Below, piece by piece: positions 21,067-32,575 of a DNA stretch of 64,000 bases (positions within the stretch are counted from its first letter, which is position 1; the number at the start of each line of letters is the position of its first letter). Origin of the DNA: Bostrychus sinensis. Taxonomy: Eukaryota; Chordata; Actinopteri; Gobiiformes; Eleotridae. The notes beneath the pieces are model-generated. The model had not been told where the DNA came from. It made no database searches and worked only from the letters and a program-made list of their open reading frames with translations. Made by a program: the position numbers and the translations under genes. The DNA lies in contig CM036256.1 in assembly GCA_020698575.1 (NCBI GenBank), positions 13,035,908 through 13,099,907 of the forward strand, written 5' to 3'.

Positions 21067-22253
21067 GTAAAACAAGTTTAACTTATTTGGCTCATAATAA
21101 TATCAGGGATAGAGCCTCTGCCTCTCAACAAAGAGGTTGTTGGTTTCTAGGTCAGCACAGTCTCAAACCAAAGACATGCTTGGCCATTTGGTGACTCTAA
21201 AGGCCCGTAGTTAGACAGAAGATGAATGAAATCAATCCATTTAAAAAATTTAAACCAATGAGTCAATAATCTCAAAATACAGCATAAAATATACTTGATT
21301 TTTTCATCTCTGTGTATTTTAAAAGTTTGTGTTAATTCCATAAAAGCTGGTATCACATTGTTTGTACAAGGAAAAAACAGCCCTCTGCATCACAGAAGGA
21401 GCAACCCACTCTTTGGAGTACTTTGAAATGTTACCTACAGAGTACATTTTATATAAGACTTGTGAATATAATTAATGGTACATGACTGTCCAATGCCCTG
21501 CCACATACCAAAAGTAACTGGGGTGAGCTGTGGTCCTCTGCAGCTCATATTTGAATGAAGAGCTGGATGAATGGCTGACTCATACATGATGCAGATAAGT
21601 AATTGGGAGTGCACTTTGCCACATATTTGGCCGTTGAGTGTGCAGTGCCATCTGGTGCTTGTATCAAACTAAACATAATGCAGTATCAGCAGGAAAGGTT
21701 TTACACTTGAAATGTACCATGGGGCAACTTTTGACACAACAAAATGCATATACTAACTCAGATTTAGAAGCATAATATACAGGATTTTCTGGCCAATGCT
21801 TACATAAGTGCTCAATGTTGAAAATTATATAGAAAGATATTTTTAGGTCTTCTCTGGCTTGTATGAATTACTTGTAATACAGTTTAGCTGAATTTTCTCC
21901 TCTCCTATCTAAGAGTGACATTCACTCAAAAATCCCTTCCTTATGCAAACAAATGAGTGATGATTAAAAGTACACAGGACATGTACATATATACTTATGC
22001 ATGACTTTAGGTTTGGATTAAAAGGTATTTAAATTGTGAGAGAATTTAGTCACAGTAACACGTTTTCAGATCCTTCATATCATATCATTAAATTAAACAC
22101 ACTGCCTCTTTCAGGAGAGGTGGAAAGTAACTACATACCTTTACTCAAGTAATTTACTTCACTTGGTGGACATTAGTATTAGAATTTTCAAAGAAAGGGT
22201 GTACACAAGAAACTTTTTTAATCTCCAAACAGAAAAAAAACTAAGACTATATA

Positions 22254-22890
22254 GTGGTAGCAGCTGAAGTGGTAGTAATAATACTAGTACCAGTAATAGT
22301 GATAGCAGCTGTAGTAGTAGTAGTACTAGTAATAGTGATAGCAGCTGTAGTAGTAGTAGTAGTAGTAATAATGGTAGCAGCCATAGTAGTAGTAGTACTA
22401 GTAATAGTGGTAGCAGCTGTAGTAGTAGTAGTAGTAATAGTGGTAGCAGCTGTAGTAGTAGTAGTAGTAGTGATAGCAGCTGTAGTAGTAGTAGTAGTAG
22501 TAGTAATAGTGGTAGCAGCTGTAGTAGTAGTAGTAGTAGTGATAGCAGCTGTAGTAGTAGTAGTAGTAGTAGTAATAGTGGTAGCAGCTGTAGTAGTAGT
22601 AGTAGTAATAGTGGTAGCAGCTGTAGTAGTAGTAGTAGTAGTGATAGCAGCTGTAGTAGTAGTAGTAGTAGTAGTAATAGTGGTAGCAGCTGTAGAAGTA
22701 GTAGTACTAGTAATAGTGGTTCCAGCTGTAGTAGTAGTAGTAGTACTAGTAATAGTGGTAGCAGCTGTAGTAGCAGTCGCAGCAGCAGTGGTAGTAGTAA
22801 TACTAGTACTAGTAATAGTAGTGGTAGTGGCTGTAGAAGTAGTAGTAGTGGTGGTTATAATTGTAATAGCAGTAATAGTAGTAGTACTTC
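22254..22890 (+). repeat. Long imperfect (GTA)n array with higher-order repeat
   Basis: About 640 bp of trinucleotide repeat in which AGTGGTAGCAGCTGTAGT punctuates runs of GTA at roughly regular intervals, so blocks have themselves been duplicated. The 236-codon frame is only Val, Ala and Ile and is not a gene. CAGCTG E-box cores recur at each punctuation. Confidence 0.92.
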
Positions 22891-23199
22891 ACACTAACGT
22901 CATCTTCCCTCTTGATATTTTTGAGTACTTTTACTTCTACATGAACAATATTACTGTCCTGTAAGAGTACTTCAGTAGTACTGTATTTCACAGCATCAGA
23001 GACGAATGCGTGTTATTCTCCCAATGACCTTTAGATGGCAGTGTTACACTCCACATCGACACTGTCAGGCCCCGTTAGTGTGGATTTCAAAGCACACGCC
23101 AGTCATCTGTGAAGGACTGGGAAGGAGACTGAGGGGGCTGCAGATAAATATAGTTCCAAACGGCACAAACCCATCACCGTGGCTTTAAATAAATACATC

Positions 23200-23630
23200 T
23201 GTCGGTCATCTGGGAAGAGCCGGGAAGTGTTTCAGCACCACGGACAGCGACCCAAGCCAAAACTTTTATTATTATAAAATATTGAGAAGACTTGGGGCCA
23301 ATAAAACATCACAAATTTCCTATATAAAAAGTACAAATAAAATACAAAATAAATAAATAAAAGTTTAATTTCAGTTGTCGGTTGGGTCACAGGAGCAGCG
23401 CGGTCAGTGTAGAGGACGAGTGTGTGCACTCTGAACCTGTGCTTTTACTGTGGGGCTCGCTCCTCACTGGGCTACTACGAGTCGGATGGCAGACGCATGC
23501 GTAGTGACTTGAAGCAGCCGGTCGGGGGAGAAGGGAAGGGAAAAAAAAGCCTTATGTGCCATCGGATGTAATCAAGGCAAAGAATTACCTCTTCTCGCTG
23601 TGCATACATGGTGAAATTGTAAGTACTTGA

Positions 23631-23671
<41 letters not shown>

Positions 23672-24330
23672 AGAACAAAAAGAAAGAAAGACAAAAAAGA
23701 AGCGCTGTCTCGTTGCACGGACATTTCACGAGCGCGGGGTTTCGAAGCGGTTTTCCTGGCGTTGTTTGAGATGGCATGTCACTGTGTTGCTGTTCAGCGG
23801 GGCTTTTAACAGATCAGGGCAGTGTATTTTTCGGCGGTGATGAGAGGCTCAGTGTACGGTGCTTTCCTCACTGATGTGATGTGATGTGATGTGATAGTTG
23901 CAAATGCATAGGTTTTCGCCGTTGGTCTCATACACAAACTACGAAGTGTCAGCGTCCTTCGCGTATGTTCGGCTCTGAGATTTCGGATGTTGAATTTTTG
24001 GCGTTAGCATCATTCCGCCTTCTCTGAATGGATACGACCACCACCACCCCCCATTTCATCGTCTATAGCTGTTCAGTCAAGCCATAGCGTTTGTTTTTTT
24101 TTAAAACCCTGCACCTAAAAGCGTTAAAAAAGGGGGAATTTGGCAAAGACGCACCAAATCTCCAGCCTTCGCGCGCGGATCCATTTTAGAGAAATTACCA
24201 AATGGTATTGTATTCAGTGAAAGCTGTGAGATAGAGCGATGCTGCTGCGGTTATAGATTGGCAAAGCTGCGCCTCCAGCCCCCCCCCCCCATCCCTTTTC
24301 CCTCCCTCCCATGGACCAAAATCTTCTGAC
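23200..24330 (+). promoter_or_regulatory. CpG-rich stretch, candidate proximal promoter of rgs20
   Basis: Base composition shifts to CpG-rich sequence (for example ACTACGAGTCGG, GCATGCGTAGTG, CTTCGCGCGCGGATCC) against an AT-rich background, broken by a long poly-A (23635-23669). It lies 3.6 kb upstream of the rgs20 exon at 27897, which begins after a splice acceptor and so needs an upstream exon. The exact start and donor are not resolved. Confidence 0.35.
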
Positions 24331-24932
24331 ATTTTTCAAGCCTCGTTGTCTTCTTGTGTCAGCTTAGGTAGTATAGCCCGATGATGCGTTCAAATACACG
24401 CTTTTATAATGCGTAAATGATCTGACAGGATTTGGCTGCTAGTATTGAAATCAGACCAGAAATCATTGTGTGTGCGTGTCTCTCGTGTGTGTGCCCAGGC
24501 AGTTGCTACTTGTTCACAGGCCTGGACCCCTTTGCCCCCCACCCAATTTTAAAATTCACGATGTTATGTGCACTGTAGCCTTAGTTAAGTGACAATCTGA
24601 CAATCCCTAAACATGCTTTGCTTACAATTATCATGGTGTTTTCACTGTGGTGCTCTTCTCTGTGCAACCAGCCGTCACTGCAAATCTTTTAATGCGCTGC
24701 TTGTACACCGGGATGTTGCAAAAAATTTTGGGATTACTCCTACCGATCCAATTGTGACCAGTTTTACTAATCTATTTCAGCATCGCAGCCAGCAGAGGAA
24801 ACACCATACCAGCGTGTTGAGGTGACAGTTTGAAATCTGTTAAACAATGCTTTCTCAAATGTCTGTAAGCGCAAAAAATACTGCAGCCAGAAGACCAACT
24901 AGACCAGCCAGGTTTAAGTGAGGTACTGTTGT

Positions 24933-25425
24933 CATTCATTCATTCATTCATTCATTCATTCATCTACTTCTTCTGGTTATTCTTGTTAAGGGTCGGGGGT
25001 GACACAGACAGACAACCATTCACTCTCACATTCAGGGCTTGACGTTTACCTTTTTGCTCTCTGGTTAAAGTGGCTAGTCTTTGTGAAAAGTTACTGGCCA
25101 ATTAATGTGTTTACTAGCCACATTTAGTTATGTTTTTGAGTATATTTTATAAGCTTAACGAATTTGTTTTTCATAGGGTTAGGATTTTTTTATGGATTTA
25201 TGTTTTTATCAAATATCAAAAAACAGGAAAACCTTGTATTTCTGTGCATCTGGTGTCAAATCTTTTCAAACTAAAGTTAAGATAAAGGTATGCATAAGGC
25301 TAGTATTGGGAGTATTTGTGTCACTAGACAAAACAAAAATCTACCCGCATTTGGCCAGTTTGCTAGTGTTAATATCAAGCCCTGCCCACATTAATTCATT
25401 ATAGGGACAACTGCAAATCTAAACA
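24933..25425 (-). repeat. SINE family 1 copy split by a MITE
   Basis: 24933-25032 runs from a (CATT)n tail through GGGTCGGGGGTGACACAGAC to CAACCATTCACTCTCACATT. It resumes at 25385 as CCCACATTAATTCATTATAG. The two parts join cleanly once the insertion at 25033-25384 is removed. Confidence 0.75.
25033..25384. mobile_element. hAT MITE, TIR CAGGGCTTGAC, copy 1
   Basis: Starts CAGGGCTTGACGTTTAC and ends TGTTAATATCAAGCCCTG, inverted ends of about 17 bp. Flanks CTCACATT (25025-25032) and CCCACATT (25385-25392) form an 8-bp duplication with one change. The interior, with the TGGCTAGTCTTTG and TTTACTAGCCACA motifs, has no coding capacity. Confidence 0.82.
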
Positions 25426-25489
25426 GACACTATGTTATGATTATTAGGCTTTTATCAGAGTTCTATAAGTAGGAAACATGTATTTATTC

Positions 25490-26120
25490 AGCTATTCTTA
25501 TTTGGGGTTGTACAGGGCTGGAGCCTATTCTAGCTACTTTGGGCCTTAGGAGGGGTACACCCTGGACAATGGCCAGTTAGTCGCAGGGCTGACACTTAGA
25601 GACATACTCAGACAAATAACCAGGGCTTGACATTAACACTAGCCAACTGGCCAAATGCAAGTAGCCACTTTGGCTGGATGAATTTTATGCACCTATATCT
25701 TAAATCTAGAGGTTAGGCCTGAATTTATGCTGCTCTGCTTGAGTATACACCACCTATTATATAGTAATTCATCATGCTTATGGAAAGAAAAGCATTAATT
25801 TCAACAAAATAACATGTTTTAAAAGAGGTTACACCTCATGCCACCACAGAAACACACTTTATTCTGCCTAGGTAAAACTGTTTTTTATTCCATACACAAT
25901 AAACTTATTTTACATTTCTTTAAGCATATTGTATGCTAGAAAATATACACAAAAACATACCTAATTAAATTGTGGCTAATAAAAGCACTAATTGGCTAGC
26001 AATGTTTAATAAAGACTAGCAACGGTGGCCAAAAAAAGTAGAAAAAAGTTAATGTCAAGCTCTGCAAATAACCATTATCTCTCAAATTTATTCACTACAG
26101 ATGGTTTAGGATTCTGAAAC
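25490..26120 (-). repeat. Second SINE family 1 copy split by the same MITE family
   Basis: Body 25500-25620 (GGGCTGGAGCCTATTCTAGC, then GGGGTACACCCTGGACAATG and TCGCAGGGCTGACACTTAGA) continues after the insertion at 26065-26110 (CATTATCTCTCAAATTTATT, then CACTACAG). Confidence 0.75.
25621..26064. mobile_element. hAT MITE, TIR CAGGGCTTGAC, copy 2
   Basis: Left end CAGGGCTTGACATTAAC and right end GTTAATGTCAAGCTCTG match at 16 of 17 positions. The target duplication CAAATAAC is exact at 25613-25620 and 26065-26072. The 444-bp interior is AT-rich and non-coding, with a pair of TGGCTA-containing subterminal motifs shared with copy 1. Confidence 0.88.
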
Positions 26121-26154
26121 ATGTTCTGTGGACACATCATCAGAGACTTTTTAG

Positions 26155-26300
26155 GCTGCGCACAGCGGTTGAGAGGTTATTTCTCCTCTTGTTACTGTGA
26201 TTTCTCTCTGGGTACTCTGGCTTTCTCCCACTATCCAAAGATGTGCATTCATTAGTGAAAGAGTGTGAAAGTGAATGGTTGTCTGTCAGTGTTAGGGCTG
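26155..26300 (+). repeat. SINE family 1 fragment
   Basis: Plus orientation: GGCTGCGCACAGCGGTTGAG (head), TCTCTGGGTACTCTGGCTTT, then CACTATCCAAAGATGTG and GAATGGTTGTCTGTCAG. The box B region is degenerate. Confidence 0.65.
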
Positions 26301-26329
26301 TGCCCTGTATTTACTAATACTGTGTCAAA

Positions 26330-26385
26330 AATCAAAACTTAACAGAGACTAAACTAGGATTAAAAACAAGGCCAAATGAGGACAA
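26330..26385 (+). repeat. Short 11-bp minisatellite outlier
   Basis: GAGACTAAACTAGGATTAAA and the following bases resemble the 11-bp units at 15296-16012. Confidence 0.4.
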
Positions 26386-26859
26386 AATTGAGAAAATCAC
26401 AATAATATAGACCTTTTAGACATTACTTTTCTGTGTGTTTCTACAAGTTGGAGGTTCTGTTTTGTCTTCTGATTTAAGGCTAAACTCTGCATTGTGATGT
26501 CAGATAAAAAGTCAGCTGTATAAAATGCATTGTAGTGGTATATCATTTCTTTTGTGTTCATAGCATACCTTTGCAGAGTTCCTGAATGTACAAATTGTGT
26601 CACTCATTGGAGAAGTCATTTACATACATTTTTCATCATAGTAAAGCAGTGTTGTTAAACTATATACAACATAAGGCTTTTTGCAGTGGTTGTTGGCTTT
26701 GCGCAGTCCCGACAGTACGCCCAGTGCCACCCTTGACTATTTTTACTCCACTGGCACCACGCTGGATCCTACATATGCTTTGCTAAGGCTATGGGCATCC
26801 TCATAATCTCGATTAAAGAGATAATATTAGATTTATTTTTTCCTTGGATTTAAGAGAGG

Positions 26860-27010
26860 TGCACATTGACAGAGTGGTTAACACTTCCGGCTCTCGGCAA
26901 GAAATTCCTGGGTTCAGTCTTCAGGGCTCTGCACGTCCTCCCTGTGTTACCATTGGTTCTTTCTGGAACAAGCTGTACATGTAAATTGGTGACTCTGATC
27001 AATAAAAATT
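26860..27010 (+). repeat. SINE family 1 fragment with tRNA-like head
   Basis: GACAGAGTGGTTAACACTTC (box A-like), CCTGGGTTCAGTCTTC (box B-like), ACGTCCTCCCTGTGTTACCA and GTAAATTGGTGACTCTGATC. It is truncated at the 3' side. Confidence 0.65.
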
Positions 27011-27899
27011 AGACTGTAAGTGTCATCTAGGCTTTATTATTAAGGATGGTTCTCAGTGACAATGTTCAGCCTGTCTGACAAGCTTTGGCTAATTGTTTCC
27101 TGCCTATTTTGTGCTTGGATTTTTAGCTTTAAAATTATTTGCATTAAAGTAAGCAGTAAGCAGCATGCACTTGTACTCGGTTTAAAAAAGGTACCGCAGT
27201 CTAAATCAAAACAATGGTCTCTATTCTGATCGGACAATCGGCAATGCAGGGTTTTAGAAGCAAAACAAAAATGTAAACATAAACAGCTTGGGCATTGTGT
27301 AAAATGTTTTTAATTGTAATAAATCAGCTGTGCCATTGTTATCAGTAAAACGAATATTTGATTTAAACATGTTTACATCACATGTGGGTAATTTTTATGA
27401 ACTATTAAAAAAATATAGTGCTCAGTGTACCTTTAAGATACCAGTTACCCTCAATATGATGCACTTTTTCAGAGCATTTTGCCTTTTCTTTTTCTAGAAA
27501 TGAGAATTTGAAATTTGGGCTTAAACAAAATCATGTGATGTAAAATGCATCTGGTTACTTGGCAGTGGGAGCTCCATTATGCCATTGTGTGTGGCTGGTT
27601 ACGACAGGTAGGGCATCTGGTGTAAAAACATTGACATTAATGTTGGGTTCTTTTTGGCCAGATAGGAAAACATTTATCACAATCTGCTAGTGTATACCTT
27701 AGACTAAAAGTGGACTGTGTGTGTTACAGATGCATCTGTTTACTAAGAAAAACAGAGCTAAAACATAAATATAAAATATAGGAAATTGAAGCCTAGTGAA
27801 ACATTGCATTAACACAGTAATATCTCTGCATTCACTCTGTGTTTTGCTGTACTAGTCCCCTGAAACTCAGTCCTCCCCTGGTGCTCCTTTTTTCAGCCC

Positions 27900-30729
27900 A
27901 TGGGATCAGAGCGGATGGAGATGCGAAAGAGGCAGATGTCGGTGCAGCAGGAGTCGGCGGCGGGGGGAACTGCACCGGCGGGACAGGCCCAGCCGGGACA
28001 GGCCAATAACCCACGAGCCTCCAACGCATGCTGCTTCTGCTGGTGCTGCTGCTGTAGCTGCTCCTGGTAGGTCTCCCTCTGTCAGCGAGGGTCAGTGAGC
28101 CTGGACAGTGGTGAATGTTAGTGACACGAGTCACAGAGGAGGGCACAGTCAGAGAACAGCAGGCCTCAGCGTGAGTCTGCAGCCCGTCTGACTCTGGCAA
28201 GTGGGCTGGGGGCACTGGTGCAAAAATATACCACATCAAGATTTGTTCTCATTCTATATACATTTCAAATATTTTACAATGTTGTATTCTAAGGTCTTTG
28301 GTTTTATTTGTCCCTGATTTGGATGACAACATATTTTTAGTGTACTAATGCTAAAATTTACACAGAGCATTACTTACATATACTCTTATATACTCTTACC
28401 TTTTGTACATAAAGTCCTGAAGATGTTGACTACAAAATATTACAATGGTACTACAATGGACACCTAAACAAAAATACTTTGGAATTACCTACACAATTGT
28501 TGGATTGAAGTTGGCCCACAAAATTATTTTTAGTGCCATATTTTTGTAAAATAATATTTTGCTGTTAATACATAGATGTGTCCTATAGAGCAGTGTTTCC
28601 CAACCAGGGGTACAGGGACCCGTAGGGGTACGAGATCACATTGCAGGGGGTATGTGGAGTTATTTGATTGTTTATAGTACCTTTATATTTTAGATATTTT
28701 AGATTAACTTAAACCAGGTCAAACCAGAACCTGAACGCTAAACCTGACTAAACCAGGACTACGCCGGATCCAAACAAGGACTAAACAAGGATTAAACCAA
28801 GTCCTAGGGCTACACAAGGTTGGGAACCACAGCTATAGAGCATTGCTATCATACTAGCAACACTTTTACATTTCTTATATTTCATGAAGCTACCTTAAGT
28901 ATTTCCTAAAACAGTCCCTCCCCCCAGACTGGTGAGACCGTGTGATGATGTGTGGCTTATCATACATGAGTAAATTGGGTTTAAAAAGTAAAAAGACTGC
29001 ATCCTTACATGGCTGCTGTGTGATTAAATATGCACCATTTAAACTCTTATCTATAATTTAAGAATGTTTGTTTCTACCAAGTATTTATATTTTTTTATTA
29101 CATATGGAAGACATGTTTTTAGTGTTATGGCAGTTAAATATTTATGTGTGTCTTTCTACTTTAGGAATGAAGACCGGGATGATAGGAATCGAAAAGTCTC
29201 TTATGACGTCAAAGAGGGGACCGCAGACTGTGAAGAGTGGTCAGTACTAACACATGCACTTTATCTGTGCGTAGGGTGGAAAGTAACTAAATACTTTCAC
29301 TTTAGCCATTTCTTTTCTCTTCTCTAAAAGTATTTTTGTCGATGGGCCTAGCAGTAGTAGTAGTAGTATTTGTGAAGTCCCTCTCTCAAACCTTGTCGTT
29401 CGTGTTTGCAGCCCTAAGCCCACGCTGGAGGAGGTGCGGTCCTGGGGCCAGTCCTTTGACAAGCTGATGTGCTGTCCGGCGGGGAGGAACTCCTTCAGAC
29501 AGTTTCTACGCACCGAGTTCAGCGAGGAGAATATGCTTTTCTGGTTAGCGTGTGAAGAGTTCTGCAAAGAGACCAATAAAAGTGCGATAGAAGAAAAGGC
29601 GAGGGTCATATACGAAGACTACATCTCCATCCTGTCCCCAAAAGAGGTCAGACAACTCTCACTGACTCCGGTTTATTCACTCTAGAGCTATATTTGTGTT
29701 AATGCTTTTTTATTACAGCGAACATGATCTCTGTCTACTTAGCATCTCAGCCATTGAGTGTACTGTGTGTGATGATACTCCTCTTCTTGGACAATTGAGA
29801 ATTAAATGATTGTCAATGATATTATGATTGTGTATTTATGATACACTCCTGTAGATTTATTATAGAACAAAGCTTGCTTTTGAGTAGGGCTGGGTACTGT
29901 TCTGATTTTTTCGATACCAGTACTTAAACAATACCTGGTTTTTGATACCAGTACCTGAGCGATACTTTTTCTGATATCTATGGTGAGCTAATTCATCTTC
30001 TACAATCATAAAACACAATAATATTGAATATAAGACCAATTTTTGGGCTAAATTCTAAGTTAAAACCAGTATTTTGTATGATTTATTTTGTGGTATTTAT
30101 TTGATTCATACATGCAAAGGAACATTAAAGGCCCCACTAGGTATTGAAACTTGGTATTGATTAAAAAAACAACTTTTCTTTTCTTTATGACTTACCCAAA
30201 GTAAATGAATGTGAGCAACAATTCCTCATACTTAGAGGTGGACAGTAATGAAGTAAATTTACTTGAATACTGTACTTAAGTATAGTTTTTAAGAATCTGT
30301 ACTTTACTTGAGTAGTATTTTTGCTGGTAACTTACTACTTTTACTCCATTACACCTAAAAGATAAATATAATACTTTTTACTTTATTACATTTCTAAAAA
30401 AGGAGAGAAATTGTCTTGAAACCAATTGACAACTGACAACTTTTACTTGTATTAGAGTAATTTGAAAATATCACACAGTATCTTAAAGGTATTTTCCTTT
30501 ACGGACTAATTTAGGTGTCTTATGTTCCCGCTCCCTGCAGGTGAGTTTGGACTCCCGTGTGCGCGAGGCCATCAACAGGAACATGCAGGAGCCCACCTCT
30601 CACACGTTCGACGACGCCCAGCTGCAGATCTACACACTAATGCAAAGAGACTCGTACCCTCGCTACATGAACTCCCCGGCCTACAAAAACCTGCTCAACA
30701 CCCTATCAGAGCAGTGCCCCGAATCCTAG
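27900..30729 (+). CDS. rgs20: Regulator of G-protein signalling 20 (RGSZ1)
   Basis: GTPase-activating protein of the RZ subfamily that switches off Gi/Gz alpha subunits at membranes. Coding exons: 27900-28066, 29165-29239, 29412-29646 and 30541-30729, with GT-AG junctions and phases 2, 2 and 0; 221 codons plus stop. The N-terminus MGSERMEMRKRQM is specific to RGS20. Residues about 45-56 form the palmitoylated cysteine string (ACCFCWCCCCSCSW). The RGS domain follows (about residues 92-208): FDKLMCCPAGRNSFRQFLRT, EFSEENMLFWLACEEF, YEDYISILSPKEVSLDSRVR and DDAQLQIYTLMQRDSYPRYM. Residues that contact the G alpha switch regions (EN of SEEN, N of RNM) are present. The start exon opens three bases after an acceptor (27896), so a 5'UTR exon or the longer N-terminus at 14260 is spliced to it. 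It replaces the usual ...CSCLTVRN- join with CSWNED, as in RGS19. Neighbours match mammalian order. Confidence 0.95.
28591..28832. mobile_element. hAT MITE, TIR CAGTGTTTCCCAACC, copy 1
   Basis: Left end CAGTGTTTCCCAACCAGGGG, right end GGTTGGGAACCACAG. The flanking 8-bp duplication CTATAGAG is exact (28583-28590 and 28833-28840). Its interior (28705-28800) contains the 11-bp CTAAACCAGGA-type units also found in the large minisatellite. It sits in the first rgs20 coding intron. Confidence 0.9.
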
Positions 30730-30921
30730 ACCACCTGTGATCTCCTCCTCTTCCTCCATCTCCTCTATCTCCTTCCCCCTTCTTCTTTTTAAAAACATTT
30801 TATTTCTATGTTCAGTGTAGGATTACAACAAAAAAACCCAGGCCCTTTATGCCTGGCCCCTTTTAACCAGGGATTTCAGCGCTATTGTGATCTGCACCTG
30901 ACCGAAGTCACTCAGGTCTCC

Positions 30922-30952
<31 letters not shown>

Positions 30953-31405
30953 CTTCTCCGGAGGGCTCGACATCACAAGTACTGCTAAAGAACAACATAG
31001 CAAACCACTCCAAAGGAATACATTATGAGTTTTTCTTTTGTTCCTTTTTTTGTGATAGAAATAATCTATTTTATTTGAAGTTTTTTATGGTCTATTATGG
31101 TTTTTTGTATGCTTGTCTGGGGGTAAATGATTCCTACTGTAGACTAACTATATATTTATGAGTTTGTACATAGCAAAAATGAATATGTGAGTATTTTAAA
31201 TGTGGAAACGCCTGAGTTATATTCTATATATTTAATGCGTATGAAAATCAAAGCTCAAGTCAAAAAGGCTACACACGTTAGCTCTACTTTTGCAGGCAGC
31301 TTTGTGGGGTACTGTATGTTTCTACCTGTGGTTCACCGACCTCACACTTTTGGTACCTGTGACTTGGCAACTCCAGTTCGTCCAGAGACATTACCATACA
31401 ATAAA
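30730..31405 (+). promoter_or_regulatory. rgs20 3'UTR with polyadenylation signal
   Basis: Starts after the TAG stop with a pyrimidine-rich run (TCCTCCTCTTCCTCC) and a poly-A of about 26 bases (30920-30947). The first good AATAAA is at 31400-31405, followed by a GT-rich stretch (GGTTTTAGTGAGGTGTC). A later AATAAA near 34619 could serve a longer form. Confidence 0.5.
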
Positions 31406-31589
31406 TACTGTGCAAAGGTTTTAGTGAGGTGTCAAACATGCTGTTGAATAAGAGGACAGACTTTTATTTTTTTTATTTTTGTTATGAACGTTTCAGAAAA
31501 GGTCAGTAATGGGACAAGGATTAAATGATTAATTTTAATCTATCCTGTGTAGATCCAGATCACTGTTTAGATCCAGGAGTTTTTTAAGG

Positions 31590-32367
31590 CAGTGTTTCCC
31601 AACCAGAGGTACGGGGACCCCTAGGGGTAACCGAACACATTGCAATTTATTTCAAGATAATCAAAATAAACAACACATCTACATTTCTGTTATAAAATGG
31701 AGTAATTCCTAACATTCATTCATTCATTTTCTACCGCTTATTCCCGTTAGGGGTTGCGGGTGACTGGAGCCTATCCCAGTAACTTTGGGCTGTAGGCGGG
31801 GTACACCCTGGACAGGGGCCAGCTTGTCGCAGGGCTGACACAGAGACGAACACAGACAGACAACCATTCACTCTCACATTCACTCACTAGGGTCAATTTA
31901 GAGTCACCAATTCACCTAACACATGCATGTCTTTGGACGGTGGGAGGAAGCCGGAGAGAACCCACGGTAACAGGAGGAGGACATGCAGACTCCACCCAGA
32001 GAGTTCGTGTGCGAACCCACGACCTCCTTGCTGGGAGGCGAGAACACTAACCGCTCTGCCCCTTCCTAACATTAATTAATTCATTAATTAATTAACATTA
32101 GTAATTCCTAACATTTTTTCTTTTAATCTATATAATAGAATTTGACTTTATTTTTATTTTATTTTAATTATTTTTATTTTATTATTATTTATTTCATTTT
32201 TTATCTTGAATTTTTTGTTTAAAAGGAAAAAATACAAGATAATTATTATTTAGTCTAAAAAGTCTGTACAAATCAAAATTATTTCTATTTAATAATTACA
32301 CCGCATACTTGAGGGGGTACTTGTAGTAGGACAAAAAGCCCAGGGGGTACAAGTTTGGGAACCACTG
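31590..32367. mobile_element. hAT MITE, TIR CAGTGTTTCCCAACC, copy 2, with nested SINE
   Basis: Left end CAGTGTTTCCCAACCAGAGG, right end TTTGGGAACCACTG. TTTTAAGG flanks it exactly at 31582-31589 and 32368-32375. About half its length is a later SINE insertion (31713-32065). Confidence 0.9.
31713..32065 (-). repeat. SINE family 1 copy nested in a MITE
   Basis: Nearly full length, minus orientation: tail ATTCATTCATTTTCTACCGC, body GGGCTGTAGGCGGGGTACAC and GGTGGGAGGAAGCCGGAGAG, head CTGGGAGGCGAGAACACTAA. CTAACATT-like sequence lies on both sides, a possible target duplication. Confidence 0.85.
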
Positions 32368-32454
32368 TTTTAAGGCATTCTGTCCCATTTTGAGACGTGG
32401 ACCAGAGCTACTAATATCACTCACTATTGTAACAAATGATTAGTTTTAGTAGGG

Positions 32455-32575
32455 TTTTGTGGCTCAATAGAAAGAGCATTTACCCCTGAATTAGAAGATC
32501 TTCAAGTTCAGGTCTGAGCACTATATCTTTACTGTTGTGAGATAGGACCAGTTCCAGATTCTCCGAGTGCTTCTA
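32455..32575 (+). repeat. tRNA-derived SINE (family 2)
   Basis: TTTTGTGGCTCAATAGAAAG (box A-like), ATCTTCAAGTTCAGGTC (box B-like), ACTATATCTTTACTGTTGTG, then TCTCCGAGTGCTTCTAG. The same order is seen at 56961-57110. Confidence 0.65.

Noticed and set aside
22254..22964. 236-codon frame of Val/Ala/Ile
   Set aside because: It is the direct translation of a trinucleotide repeat and has no other content.
27832..28239. 135-codon minus-strand frame over the rgs20 start exon
   Set aside because: Antisense shadow of the GC-rich cysteine-string exon.
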